From NCBI GenBank assembly GCA_028693275.1, contig JAQUVS010000006.1:1-32583 (forward strand): DNA of 32,583 bases, read 5' to 3'. The notes under the pieces were generated by a model, which saw only the letters and a list, made by a program, of their open reading frames with translations, was not told the origin of the DNA and ran no database searches. Below are positions 18,428-27,131 of this stretch, one piece after another. Within the stretch, counting starts at the first letter, position 1, and each line of letters starts with the position of its first letter. Position numbers and translations under genes: made by a program. The DNA is from Bacilli bacterium (GTDB taxonomy: Bacteria; Bacillota_I; Bacilli_A; RF39; UBA660).

Positions 18428-19795
18428 ATGGATGTTAAAGATTTAAATATAAATTATTTAGAATATATGGATAAAAAAGTAACTTTACAAGGATGGGTTC
18501 GAAATCATAGAAAACAAAAAGAATTAGGGTTTATTGAATTTAATGATGGAACTAGTTTTTCTTGTGTACAATTAGTTTATACAGATAAATTAGATGATTT
18601 TATAGATATTCAAAAAATAAGAGTTGGTTCTAGTATTACTGTTATTGGTAAAGTAGTTAAGTCTTTAAGAGAAGAACAAACTTTTGAAATAGAAGTTTCT
18701 AATATTATTTTAGAAGGGGATTGTAGTGAAGATTATCCAATCCAACCTAAAAGACATTCTAGAGAGTTTCTTAGAGAACAAGCTTATTTAAGACCTAGAA
18801 CTAATTTATTTAGTGCAGTTTTTAGAATAAGAAGTTTAGCGGCTATGGCTATTCATGAATATTTTCAAAATAATGGATATATTTATTTACATGCACCTTT
18901 AATTACTGCTAGTGATTGTGAAGGGGCAGGTGAAATGTTTCAAGTAACAACATTAGACTTTGAAAATAATAAAGAAATTGATTATAAGGATGATTTCTTT
19001 GGCAAAAAGACTTCTTTAACAGTATCAGGACAATTACAAGGAGAAGCCTTTGCTATGGCTTTTAAAAAGATATATACTTTTGGTCCTACTTTTAGAGCAG
19101 AAAACTCTAATACAAAAACTCATGCAGCAGAATTTTGGATGATAGAACCAGAAATTGCTTTTTGTGATTTAGATAAAGTGATGGATGTTGAAGAAGAAAT
19201 GCTTAAATATATAATTAATTATGTTCTTGAAAAAGGTAAGGAAGAAATTAATTTCTTTAATAAGTTTGTTGAAGTAGGTTTAAAAGAAAAATTAGAAAAC
19301 GTAGTTAATTCTAATGCTGTTAGAATAACTCATAAAGAAGCTATTAAAATATTAAAAGAAGCTGATTTTAAATTTGATAATATTCCTGAATATGGAGAAG
19401 ATCTTGCTACAGAACATGAAAAATATTTAACAGGAGTTTACTTTAAGTCACCAGTTTTTGTAACTGATTGGCCTAAAGATATTAAAGCTTTCTATATGAG
19501 ACTTAATGATGATAATGAAACAGTAAAAGCTGTTGACTTATTAGTTCCTGGAGCTGGAGAGTTAATGGGTGGATCACAAAGAGAAGAAAGAATAGATATT
19601 TTAACTTCTAGAATGAAAGAATTTAATATAGAACCAGAAAGTATGGATTGGTATTTAAATTTAAGACGTTTTGGTGGATGTAAACATAGTGGTTTTGGTA
19701 TGGGATTTGAAAGATTACTTATCTATTTAACAGGAGTAGATAACATAAGAGATGTTATTCCTTTTCCAAGAACGCCTAACAATTGTGAATTTTAA
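18428..19795 (+). CDS. asnS: Asparaginyl-tRNA synthetase
   Basis: GWVRNHRKQKELGFIEFNDGT, FRAENSNTKTHAAEFWMIEPE, GGCKHSGFGMGFERLL. Start ATG 18428 behind GGAAGAAGG is more likely than 18386. Confidence 0.95.
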   Translation: MDVKDLNINYLEYMDKKVTLQGWVRNHRKQKELGFIEFNDGTSFSCVQLVYTDKLDDFIDIQKIRVGSSITVIGKVVKSLREEQTFEIEVSNIILEGDCSEDYPIQPKRHSREFLREQAYLRPRTNLFSAVFRIRSLAAMAIHEYFQNNGYIYLHAPLITASDCEGAGEMFQVTTLDFENNKEIDYKDDFFGKKTSLTVSGQLQGEAFAMAFKKIYTFGPTFRAENSNTKTHAAEFWMIEPEIAFCDLDKVMDVEEEMLKYIINYVLEKGKEEINFFNKFVEVGLKEKLENVVNSNAVRITHKEAIKILKEADFKFDNIPEYGEDLATEHEKYLTGVYFKSPVFVTDWPKDIKAFYMRLNDDNETVKAVDLLVPGAGELMGGSQREERIDILTSRMKEFNIEPESMDWYLNLRRFGGCKHSGFGMGFERLLIYLTGVDNIRDVIPFPRTPNNCEF

Positions 19796-19826
19796 TAAAA
19801 AAATCTAAAAAAAGTGAAAAAAAGTA

Positions 19827-19855
19827 TTGCAATATAAAAAGAAATCTTTTATAAT
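19827..19855 (+). promoter_or_regulatory. Promoter of the tRNA-Asn/Glu unit: TTGCAA-N17-TATAAT
   Basis: Near-consensus -35 and -10 with 17-bp spacer. Confidence 0.85.
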
Positions 19856-19887
19856 GAAATAGTCCTTTGAATTTGGACTATTTATAT

Positions 19888-19963
19888 GCTTGATTAGCTC
19901 AGCTGGTAGAGCAAACGACTGTTAATCGTTGGGTCGCAGGTCCGAGTCCTGCATCGAGCGCCA
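19888..19963 (+). tRNA. tRNA-Asn (GTT)
   Basis: Cloverleaf, anticodon loop CTGTTAA, encoded CCA. Confidence 0.96.
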
Positions 19964-19967
19964 TTGT

Positions 19968-20044
19968 GGCCAGTTGGTGAAGTGGCTTAACACACCGCCC
20001 TTTCACGGCGGCATTCACGGGTTCGAATCCCGTACTGGTCACCA
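19968..20044 (+). tRNA. tRNA-Glu (TTC)
   Basis: Cloverleaf, anticodon loop CTTTCAC, acceptor GGCCAGT/ACTGGTC, encoded CCA. Confidence 0.96.
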
Positions 20045-20055
20045 ATTTTAAAATT

Positions 20056-20078
20056 AACTACCTTATGGTAGTTTTTTT
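20056..20078 (+). terminator. Intrinsic terminator after tRNA-Glu
   Basis: AACTACC-TTAT-GGTAGTT followed by T-tract. Confidence 0.9.
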
Positions 20079-20155
20079 GTTTTTATTTAAATTTTAATTG
20101 ATTAAAAAAATATAATCATATATAATTATTCTAGAGTAGAATAGGGAGTGGAAAA

Positions 20156-21196
20156 ATGTTTGATATATTGAAATCTTCAACAAATGGTTTTTATGATGAA
20201 CCAATAATATTTGAGACTAAGATAGATTTTCCTATACCTGTTTTAGCTATAGGAATAGCAATAATATTAGCTTTTATGATATTTCAATTTATGTCTATGT
20301 TTAAGCTATTTAAGAAATCTAATAAATCAGGAATTGCTTCTATAGTTCCTATATATAATATAATTGTTTATTTACAAATAGTTAGTTTACCAGCATGGCA
20401 AGTATTATTATTTTTTGTACCTATAATAGGAGTATATTTATATGTAACTTTGCAATTGAAAATGGCTTTAGCTTTTAATAGAGGAACTAAGTTTGGATTA
20501 GGATTAATCTTTTTTCCGTATATATTTATTCCGATATTAGCTTATTCAAAGGCTGAATATTTTGGTATAAATGTAGAAGCTAATACAATAGTAGTTACAG
20601 ATATTAGAAAAGAAAAAGATATTTTACCTGCTGCTGATGAAAATATTTTATCTAATGATGAAGCTAGTAAGGGAATAATAAAAAATATTAATGTTAGTAC
20701 AGGTAGTTCTTTTGTTAATTATTCTGCTCCTAAGATAGAAGTTGAAGAGGAAGTTAACGAGTTAGAAAAACCTAGTTTTGCTAGTTTTAGAGTTGAAACA
20801 AAAAAAGAAGAGATTCCTAAAGTAGAAGTAAAACAAGAAAATAGAGAAGAAAATAAAGGTTTTGATATTAAAATATTAGAACCAGTATTTAAAGAAGAAA
20901 ATGAATTTGTTAAATTTAAATCATCACTAGAACCTAGAGTTGATGAGACGAAAAAAGATACAAGTAATCTTTCGTTTGTTGCTCCAATAGATGCGTTACC
21001 TAAGGTAGAAATAGCACAAGAGAAGACAGAAAACAGTGTTAATGGACCAATTGTTCCAGAAAAGAAAATGGGAATACAGGGAATGGAAGCAATTGATTCT
21101 AATGATAATGGTTTTGTAACTTGTAGTAAATGTGGAACAAAGATAAAGAAGGGAGCTCCTAAATGTTTTATATGTGGGGCTGATCTTAACTCTTAA
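20156..21196 (+). CDS. Membrane protein (DUF5684-like) with disordered linker and C-terminal zinc ribbon
   Basis: N-terminal TM block (GIASIVPIYNIIVYLQI..., GLGLIFFPYIFIPILAYSKAEY), acidic/Lys-rich linker, CSKCGTKIKKGAPKCFICGADL. Confidence 0.8.
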   Translation: MFDILKSSTNGFYDEPIIFETKIDFPIPVLAIGIAIILAFMIFQFMSMFKLFKKSNKSGIASIVPIYNIIVYLQIVSLPAWQVLLFFVPIIGVYLYVTLQLKMALAFNRGTKFGLGLIFFPYIFIPILAYSKAEYFGINVEANTIVVTDIRKEKDILPAADENILSNDEASKGIIKNINVSTGSSFVNYSAPKIEVEEEVNELEKPSFASFRVETKKEEIPKVEVKQENREENKGFDIKILEPVFKEENEFVKFKSSLEPRVDETKKDTSNLSFVAPIDALPKVEIAQEKTENSVNGPIVPEKKMGIQGMEAIDSNDNGFVTCSKCGTKIKKGAPKCFICGADLNS

Positions 21197-21221
21197 AAGA
21201 TATAGACTTTTAAATAAAATC

Positions 21222-21250
21222 TTGACAATGATTTTAATATAATGTAATAT
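21222..21250 (+). promoter_or_regulatory. Promoter of tRNA-Ser: TTGACA-N17-TAATAT (alternative -10 TATAAT at 21238-21243)
   Basis: Consensus -35; two overlapping -10 candidates. Confidence 0.65.
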
Positions 21251-21282
21251 TGTATTTGCGGTAGTTATTACTGTAATACAAT
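21249..21282 (+). promoter_or_regulatory. Inverted repeat/hairpin just upstream of tRNA-Ser
   Basis: ATTGTATT(T)GCGGTA-GTTAT-TACTGTAATACAAT: 14 pairs including two G-U and one bulged T. Confidence 0.6.
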
Positions 21283-21287
21283 TTATT

Positions 21288-21378
21288 GAAGCAGTACTCA
21301 AGAGGCTGAAGAGGCGCCCCTGCTAAGGGTGTAGATCGGGTAACTGGTGCGAGGGTTCAAATCCCTCCTGCTTCGCCA
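21288..21378 (+). tRNA. tRNA-Ser (GCT)
   Basis: Class II tRNA with long variable arm, anticodon loop CTGCTAA, acceptor GAAGCAG/CTGCTTC, encoded CCA. Confidence 0.96.
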
Positions 21379-21388
21379 TAATGAAATT

Positions 21389-21409
21389 AACCACAATAGT
21401 GGTTTTTTT
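21389..21409 (+). terminator. Intrinsic terminator after tRNA-Ser
   Basis: AACCAC-AATA-GTGGTT followed by T-tract. Confidence 0.9.
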
Positions 21410-21425
21410 AATCTAATATTCTATA

Positions 21426-21453
21426 TTGACAGAATATTGGATGGTGATATAAT
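21426..21453 (+). promoter_or_regulatory. Strong promoter TTGACA-N16-TATAAT with TG extension
   Basis: Perfect -35 and -10 hexamers plus TGn. Confidence 0.85.
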
Positions 21454-21488
21454 AATAAATTGTCGCGTATATGGAAGGAGAATTTAAT

Positions 21489-21983
21489 ATGATGGATAGT
21501 CAACCAGCGGTACATTTAATACCGTATAAAAAAGACGCATTAGCTGACCTAATAGGTTGGGATGGATTTATTTCAAAGGAAGGAATATTTTATAAGACTT
21601 CAGAAAGAACAACTTTTGATTTTGGACATGATATTTTTGCTGAGTATTTCTATTTAAAAGAAACTGGCAAAGATATAAGTGAAGGTTGGGATGAATTAAT
21701 TAGTAGAGTAGACAGCAAAAATATTGATGTTAGAGTATGTCCTACTACTATGTTAATTAATTTACTTGGTTTTGTTCACTATGAAGGAACTAATAAAGGA
21801 GCACATGTAACTTTACCTAATACTGAATATCAAAAAGATAATTATACTAATGAGCAATTAGATGTTATATCTGAATTAGCTAGAGTTAATGGAGATAGAA
21901 ATATTGAATTAGTAGTATCTAGAAACTTAAATGAAATAAAAGATAGAAAAGAAGCTAGAGTTCTTTCTAGAACTGGAAGATAA
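21489..21983 (+). CDS. Hypothetical protein (~164 aa)
   Basis: ORF behind a consensus promoter; SD GGAAGGAG places the start at 21489 rather than 21471; no family recognised. Confidence 0.82.
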   Translation: MMDSQPAVHLIPYKKDALADLIGWDGFISKEGIFYKTSERTTFDFGHDIFAEYFYLKETGKDISEGWDELISRVDSKNIDVRVCPTTMLINLLGFVHYEGTNKGAHVTLPNTEYQKDNYTNEQLDVISELARVNGDRNIELVVSRNLNEIKDRKEARVLSRTGR

Positions 21984-22005
21984 GATATTACTTATCTTTT
22001 TTTTT
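21977..22005 (+). terminator. Intrinsic terminator overlapping the stop codon
   Basis: AAGATAAG-ATATTA-CTTATCTT followed by Ts. Confidence 0.85.
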
Positions 22006-22015
22006 ATGCTATAAT
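22005..22015 (+). promoter_or_regulatory. Extended -10 promoter (TATGCTATAAT)
   Basis: TG-n-TATAAT between the terminator and the 22036 start. Confidence 0.6.
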
Positions 22016-22035
22016 TATATTAATGTGGTGATAAT

Positions 22036-23637
22036 ATGAAAAAATTATTTAAAAATAAAATATTTTTGATAATATTGATTATCACAATCTTTAAAATACT
22101 AATAACATCTTTTTTGCCGGTATATTCTAATTATGCTAGAGTTTACGATGATAGACTTATGTTAGAAGAATATATAAGTATTTCAAATGGGGAATATTTA
22201 GGGGATTATAATTCTAGAACTTTAATTAAGGGAATTTTGTATCCTGTTTTTTTAAATATTGTTGATATAAGTAATATACCTTATCAAATTGTATTTAATT
22301 TAATTTATATTATTTCTATAGTATTTTTATGTTTTAGTTTAAAAGATCTTTTTAATAATAAAAAATATTTATATATTCTATATTGTGTACTTTTGTTTTT
22401 ACCTGTTTCTTATAGTTTAAATAATTATTTAACTTTATATAGAAATTCATTAAGTGTTATTTTTTCTTTATTATATGTAAGTTGTTTATATAATGTGTAT
22501 AAAAATAAATCTAGTAAAAAAATAATAGGATCATCCATATTTCTAGGAATAGTTATTAGTTTAATATCTTTAAATAGAGAGGATACTATTTGGATATTAC
22601 CTGGTTTAATATTATTATTTATCCTTGTTTTATATAATAATAAAAAATATGTTATACTTTTTTTATTACCTATAATTATTATTCCTTTTATGGGTAAAAC
22701 AATAGTTTCTTATGTAAACTATAAATATTATGGTAACTATACTTATAATGAATTAACTGATAGTTACTTTACACATTTTTATTTATCTATTATGTCAATT
22801 GACAGTGGAGAAAAAATAGATAGAGTTTCTATAACTAGAGAAATGCTTGATATAGCTTTTGCTAATAGTAAGACTTTTTCACTACTTGAAGATGATATAG
22901 ATAAAATATACGGAATGGGAAGATGGACATATAAAAGTGAAATAGAAAATACAAATATAATATGGGCTATTAGAGAACTTGTTTATTATAATTTTGATTA
23001 TAAGAGTAGTAAGGACATTAATAATTTTTTTAAAAAGATTTATTTTGAATTAGAAGATTCTTTCTCTTCAAATAAGATAAAAAGAAAAATACTTTTTGGA
23101 TCAGTATATCTAAATCCTATAGGTATTAGAGATGTTATTCCAATTATTAATAGATTTTATTATACAATTAATTTTTCTAATAGTTATTATGATATGGATA
23201 TAGATATTAAAGATAGCATATATAATAAAGAACTTATTGCTAAGGCAACAAATACAAAAGTGATAAATAATTTTGATAAGAATAAATATGTAAATCGTAT
23301 AGAGATACTTAGAAATATTAAAAGTATTTATAGTTTATTAGGAATTTATTTATTTATTATTTCTATTATTAATTATTTTTATATGTTTTTTAGAAATAGA
23401 AATAATACATTTATTGTTTTAACTTTATTAATTATAAGTTATATTACTTATATATTTGGAATAGCTTATAATGATGTTAGCTCTTTTGATTCTATTAATA
23501 GTCATTATTTGGGATTGGTTTATCCTATACAATGTAGTTTTATAGTTATTAGTTTATTATCAATAGATTGGAGATATTTATATGAAAAAGGATGTAGTTA
23601 TTTTAATGCCTTGTTTAAACGAAGGAGAAAATCTTAG
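22036..23637 (+). CDS. Polytopic membrane protein, probable GT-C-fold glycosyltransferase
   Basis: Many TM segments; first extracytoplasmic loop has an acidic pair (VYDDRLMLEEY), typical of GT-C enzymes; overlaps a GT2 gene. Confidence 0.65.
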   Translation: MKKLFKNKIFLIILIITIFKILITSFLPVYSNYARVYDDRLMLEEYISISNGEYLGDYNSRTLIKGILYPVFLNIVDISNIPYQIVFNLIYIISIVFLCFSLKDLFNNKKYLYILYCVLLFLPVSYSLNNYLTLYRNSLSVIFSLLYVSCLYNVYKNKSSKKIIGSSIFLGIVISLISLNREDTIWILPGLILLFILVLYNNKKYVILFLLPIIIIPFMGKTIVSYVNYKYYGNYTYNELTDSYFTHFYLSIMSIDSGEKIDRVSITREMLDIAFANSKTFSLLEDDIDKIYGMGRWTYKSEIENTNIIWAIRELVYYNFDYKSSKDINNFFKKIYFELEDSFSSNKIKRKILFGSVYLNPIGIRDVIPIINRFYYTINFSNSYYDMDIDIKDSIYNKELIAKATNTKVINNFDKNKYVNRIEILRNIKSIYSLLGIYLFIISIINYFYMFFRNRNNTFIVLTLLIISYITYIFGIAYNDVSSFDSINSHYLGLVYPIQCSFIVISLLSIDWRYLYEKGCSYFNALFKRRRKS

Positions 23638-24280
23638 AAAAAGTATTAAAATGGCCAAGAAGTATATAAAAAAGTCAAAGTTAAATATTAGTATTTTAGT
23701 AGTAGATAATCAAAGTATAGATAATTCTATAGATATATGTATTGATGAGAATGTTCAGTATATTATTGAATCTAATAAAGGTTATGGAAGTGCTTTAATA
23801 TCTGGTATTAATTATATTGATAGTAAATATATAATAATGGGTGATTCAGATGGAACATATAATTTTAAAGACTTGGATTTATTTATTAATAAATTAAATA
23901 AGGGATATGATTTGGTTATTGGAAATAGATATTTAGGGAAAATGGATAAAAAAGCTATGCCTTTATTAAATAAATATTTTGGTACTCCTATAATTTCTTT
24001 TATAGGTAGATTGTTATTTAAAGTTGAAGTAGGAGATTTTAATTGTGGACTTAGAGCTATAAATAAAGATTCTTTTAAAAAAATTAATTTTAATAATAAT
24101 GGGATGCCTTTTGCTGTTGAGATGATAGCTAAAGCTGCTATTAATAATTTAAGAATAGCTGAAGTACCAACAGATTTATTTATAAGCCCTTATCCAAGAA
24201 AAGTTCACTTAAAGAGATTTAAAGATGGTTATAATTCTATTAAAACTTTACTAGATATTAAATTAAAGAGTAAAAAATAA
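23582..24280 (+). CDS. GT2-family glycosyltransferase, polyprenyl-phosphate sugar synthase-like
   Basis: VVILMPCLNEGENL, VVDNQSID, GYGSALISGI, MGDSDGTYNF, DFNCGLRA. Confidence 0.85.
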   Translation: MKKDVVILMPCLNEGENLRKSIKMAKKYIKKSKLNISILVVDNQSIDNSIDICIDENVQYIIESNKGYGSALISGINYIDSKYIIMGDSDGTYNFKDLDLFINKLNKGYDLVIGNRYLGKMDKKAMPLLNKYFGTPIISFIGRLLFKVEVGDFNCGLRAINKDSFKKINFNNNGMPFAVEMIAKAAINNLRIAEVPTDLFISPYPRKVHLKRFKDGYNSIKTLLDIKLKSKK

Positions 24281-24297
24281 TTACTTTTTATCTTCTT

Positions 24298-24308
24298 TAT
24301 GTTAAAAT
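24298..24308 (+). promoter_or_regulatory. Extended -10 promoter (TATGTTAAAAT) of dedA
   Basis: TG-n-TAAAAT 29 nt before the ATG. Confidence 0.55.
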
Positions 24309-24336
24309 TATATTTATAAATAGAAAAGAGGTTATT

Positions 24337-24960
24337 ATGGAACATTTTATTATAGAAATTATGAATCAATGGGGTTACTTAGGAATATTATTTTTAATAG
24401 CTTTTGAAAATATTTTTCCACCAATTCCATCTGAGGTAATTCTTACTTTTGGAGGATTCTTAACAGTATCAACAAAAATGACTATTCCTTTAGTTATTTT
24501 ATTTTCAACAATTGGATCAATAATAGGGGCATTGGTACTTTATTATATTGGTTATGTTTTAAATCCAGAAAGATTAGAAAAAATAGTTAATGGTAGAATA
24601 GGTAAAATATTATTCTTAAAAAATAGTGATATTAAAAAGGCTGAAGATTGGTTTCAAAAAAGAGGACCTTTTACAGTTTTCTTTTGTAGGTTTATACCAA
24701 TTGTTAGAAGTTTAATATCTATACCAGCAGGAATGACAAAAATGAAATTACCATTATTTTTAATTTTAACTACAATAGGTTCAGTTATATGGAACACTGT
24801 ACTTGTTATATTGGGAAGTGTAACAGGAAACAATTGGACTAAGATAGCAGAATATATATCTACTTATTCTAAGTATACTCTTATAGTTTTAGTTATAGTC
24901 TTCATTGTAGGTGCATTTATATTTTATAAAACTAAATTTAAAAAGAAAGAAAGTAGATAA
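24337..24960 (+). CDS. DedA-family membrane protein
   Basis: GYLGILFLIAFENIFPPIPSEVILTFGG, FFCRFIPIVRSLISIPAGMTKM. Confidence 0.92.
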   Translation: MEHFIIEIMNQWGYLGILFLIAFENIFPPIPSEVILTFGGFLTVSTKMTIPLVILFSTIGSIIGALVLYYIGYVLNPERLEKIVNGRIGKILFLKNSDIKKAEDWFQKRGPFTVFFCRFIPIVRSLISIPAGMTKMKLPLFLILTTIGSVIWNTVLVILGSVTGNNWTKIAEYISTYSKYTLIVLVIVFIVGAFIFYKTKFKKKESR

Positions 24961-24972
24961 TTATCTACTTTT
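24950..24972 (+). terminator. Intrinsic terminator overlapping the dedA stop codon
   Basis: Perfect 22-nt palindrome AAAGTAGATAA|TTATCTACTTT. Confidence 0.6.
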
Positions 24973-24984
24973 ATTTGGGTAAAA

Positions 24985-25584
24985 ATGATATTTAATTATA
25001 CAAAAGAGGAATTAGAATATTTAAGTAGAAGAGACGACGCTTTAGGTAAAAAGATATTAGAAATAGGTTTTATAGATAGAGAAATTATTGATGATTTTTA
25101 TGTTGCTATTATAAATAGTATTATTTCTCAGCAGATATCAACTAAAGCTTTAAAGACAATTTGGGATAAATTTTTAAAACTATTTGAAGTTATTGAGCCA
25201 AGTGTTCTTTCTAATGCAGATATTAAATTATTAAGTCAAACTGGTATAGGAATTAAAAAGGCTAATTGGATTAAAAATATATCAGATAAAATAGTTAAAA
25301 AAGAATTGGATTTAGATAAAATAAAAAAACTTGATGATCAGGAATTAATAGATGAATTAGTTAAATTACCTGGTATAGGTAAATGGACTGCTGAAATGAT
25401 TTTAATCTTTTCTTTAGAGAGAAAAGATATACTTAGTAGTCATGATTTAGGTATTAGAAAAGGATTAATGAAGTTACATAATTTAAATGATCTTAGTGAT
25501 AGTAGTTTTAAAAAATATAGAGATTTATATTCTCCGTATGGAACAATTGCAAGTTTTTATTTATGGGAAATAGCTAAAGAGTAA
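24985..25584 (+). CDS. DNA-3-methyladenine glycosylase, HhH-GPD superfamily (AlkA-like)
   Basis: SIISQQISTKAL, LPGIGKWTAEMILIFSL, catalytic-Asp region SSHDLGIRKGL. Confidence 0.9.
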   Translation: MIFNYTKEELEYLSRRDDALGKKILEIGFIDREIIDDFYVAIINSIISQQISTKALKTIWDKFLKLFEVIEPSVLSNADIKLLSQTGIGIKKANWIKNISDKIVKKELDLDKIKKLDDQELIDELVKLPGIGKWTAEMILIFSLERKDILSSHDLGIRKGLMKLHNLNDLSDSSFKKYRDLYSPYGTIASFYLWEIAKE

Positions 25585-25587
25585 AAC

Positions 25588-25616
25588 TTGAATACTATAT
25601 TCATTTATGGTATTCT
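25588..25616 (+). promoter_or_regulatory. Promoter TTGAAT-N17-TATTCT with TG extension
   Basis: Spacing and TGn extension fit sigma-A, upstream of the 25641 gene. Confidence 0.5.
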
Positions 25617-25640
25617 TATGATAGTTAGGAGTAGGTTAAT

Positions 25641-27113
25641 ATGATAGAAGAAATACCTTTTACTAAAAACTTAGAAATAGATAAACTATTAAATGATAAG
25701 AAAAAATATGATGATTATTATAAATTAAAAAGAATAATAGGTAATTATTATTTGGGTTTAGGATTAGATAGAGATATTTATAAATTGGATAACCCTAAGT
25801 CATTTGAAGAATTTAATAGTATATTAATAAAAGTATTAAAAATATTAAAAGATAATGATGTTGAAATTAAATATGAATTATTTGATTATAATGAAGAAGT
25901 AAATCTTTATATGAATAAGATAATAATTAATTTAGATGATGAAAATATCAATGAATTGACTAGACCATTATTTAGTGAATTATATTGGAAAAATCATAAT
26001 TTATTTAAGGATATTGTTCTTAATTTAAAAGATATAATTAATATAAATCAAAGTAAGATAATAGATTATAATTTAGATAAATTAGAAAAATATATAATCG
26101 ATAATAATATTAATATGGATTTAGTTGATAATGAATTTATAGAATTAAAAGAAAAAATAGAATATTTAAATAATATAGATAAAAATAATATTACAAAAAA
26201 AATAATTGATAATATATATAATATAGATGATTATATAGGAGAAGATAATAATTATAATAAGGCTATTTCTTCATTGATAGATATTGAAAAATATAAAGAC
26301 TTTAGTGATAGTGAAGAAGAATTTTTTATTACAAATATTAAAGGATTAGATGAATTATTATGTGAATATGAAATATATAATCAATTTAAATATTTAATTA
26401 AGAATTTAGCAATTATGTATCCAAAGAAAGAATCATTTAATGGTATTCATTTAAATAAGAAAAAAGAATTAGAATTACTTGAAAAAGATAAAAAAGAAAT
26501 AAAGAAATTATTTGATAAAGAAATATCTTCTTATAACAAATTATTAAATAAGAAAGTTTCAATCTTCTTTAGTGATAGTAAAAAGAAAAAAGAAATAACT
26601 AAATTAAGTGATAATCTTAATAAGATAGATAATGATTTAGATAAGAAAGTATTTGAAATTAGAAAATTAGAAAGTGAACTTAGTTTAGCTAAATTTCAAA
26701 GTTTAATTTTTGAAAAAATAAATGATAATAGTACTATTTTAGATGTATTTAATTTATATAGAAATAATTATAATTATTTAATTAATGTAGTTAGCTCTTG
26801 TATGAAGGGAAAATCTTTAGAAGAAATAATTGCAGAGGTAGATAAATTTAATTATTTTATGGATAATCACTTATGCTCTATTATATGTGGTATTACTTTT
26901 ATAGAAGCAGAAAAAATTACTAGTATTATTGAAGATAAATATAGATTACTTGGATATAATATAAAAATAGATAAATATGGTTCTAGTATTTATAATGAAC
27001 TTAAAAAGAATTTAAATTGTATAAAAGGATTTATTTATATTATAAAAAGTGGTACTTCAATAGAAGAATATAAGAGTATTACTAATAATAATGTTGAAAA
27101 GATAGAAGGTTAA
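25641..27113 (+). CDS. Hypothetical protein (490 aa), Asn/Lys/Ile-rich, partly coiled coil
   Basis: Full-length ORF; predicted helical Lys/Glu-rich middle; no family recognised. Confidence 0.8.
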   Translation: MIEEIPFTKNLEIDKLLNDKKKYDDYYKLKRIIGNYYLGLGLDRDIYKLDNPKSFEEFNSILIKVLKILKDNDVEIKYELFDYNEEVNLYMNKIIINLDDENINELTRPLFSELYWKNHNLFKDIVLNLKDIININQSKIIDYNLDKLEKYIIDNNINMDLVDNEFIELKEKIEYLNNIDKNNITKKIIDNIYNIDDYIGEDNNYNKAISSLIDIEKYKDFSDSEEEFFITNIKGLDELLCEYEIYNQFKYLIKNLAIMYPKKESFNGIHLNKKKELELLEKDKKEIKKLFDKEISSYNKLLNKKVSIFFSDSKKKKEITKLSDNLNKIDNDLDKKVFEIRKLESELSLAKFQSLIFEKINDNSTILDVFNLYRNNYNYLINVVSSCMKGKSLEEIIAEVDKFNYFMDNHLCSIICGITFIEAEKITSIIEDKYRLLGYNIKIDKYGSSIYNELKKNLNCIKGFIYIIKSGTSIEEYKSITNNNVEKIEG

Positions 27114-27131
27114 TATATTTAATCTTCTTTT

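Noticed and set aside
20996-21301. 101-aa minus-strand ORF reaching into tRNA-Ser
   Set aside because: Overlaps a tRNA and the zinc-ribbon gene; no start signals.
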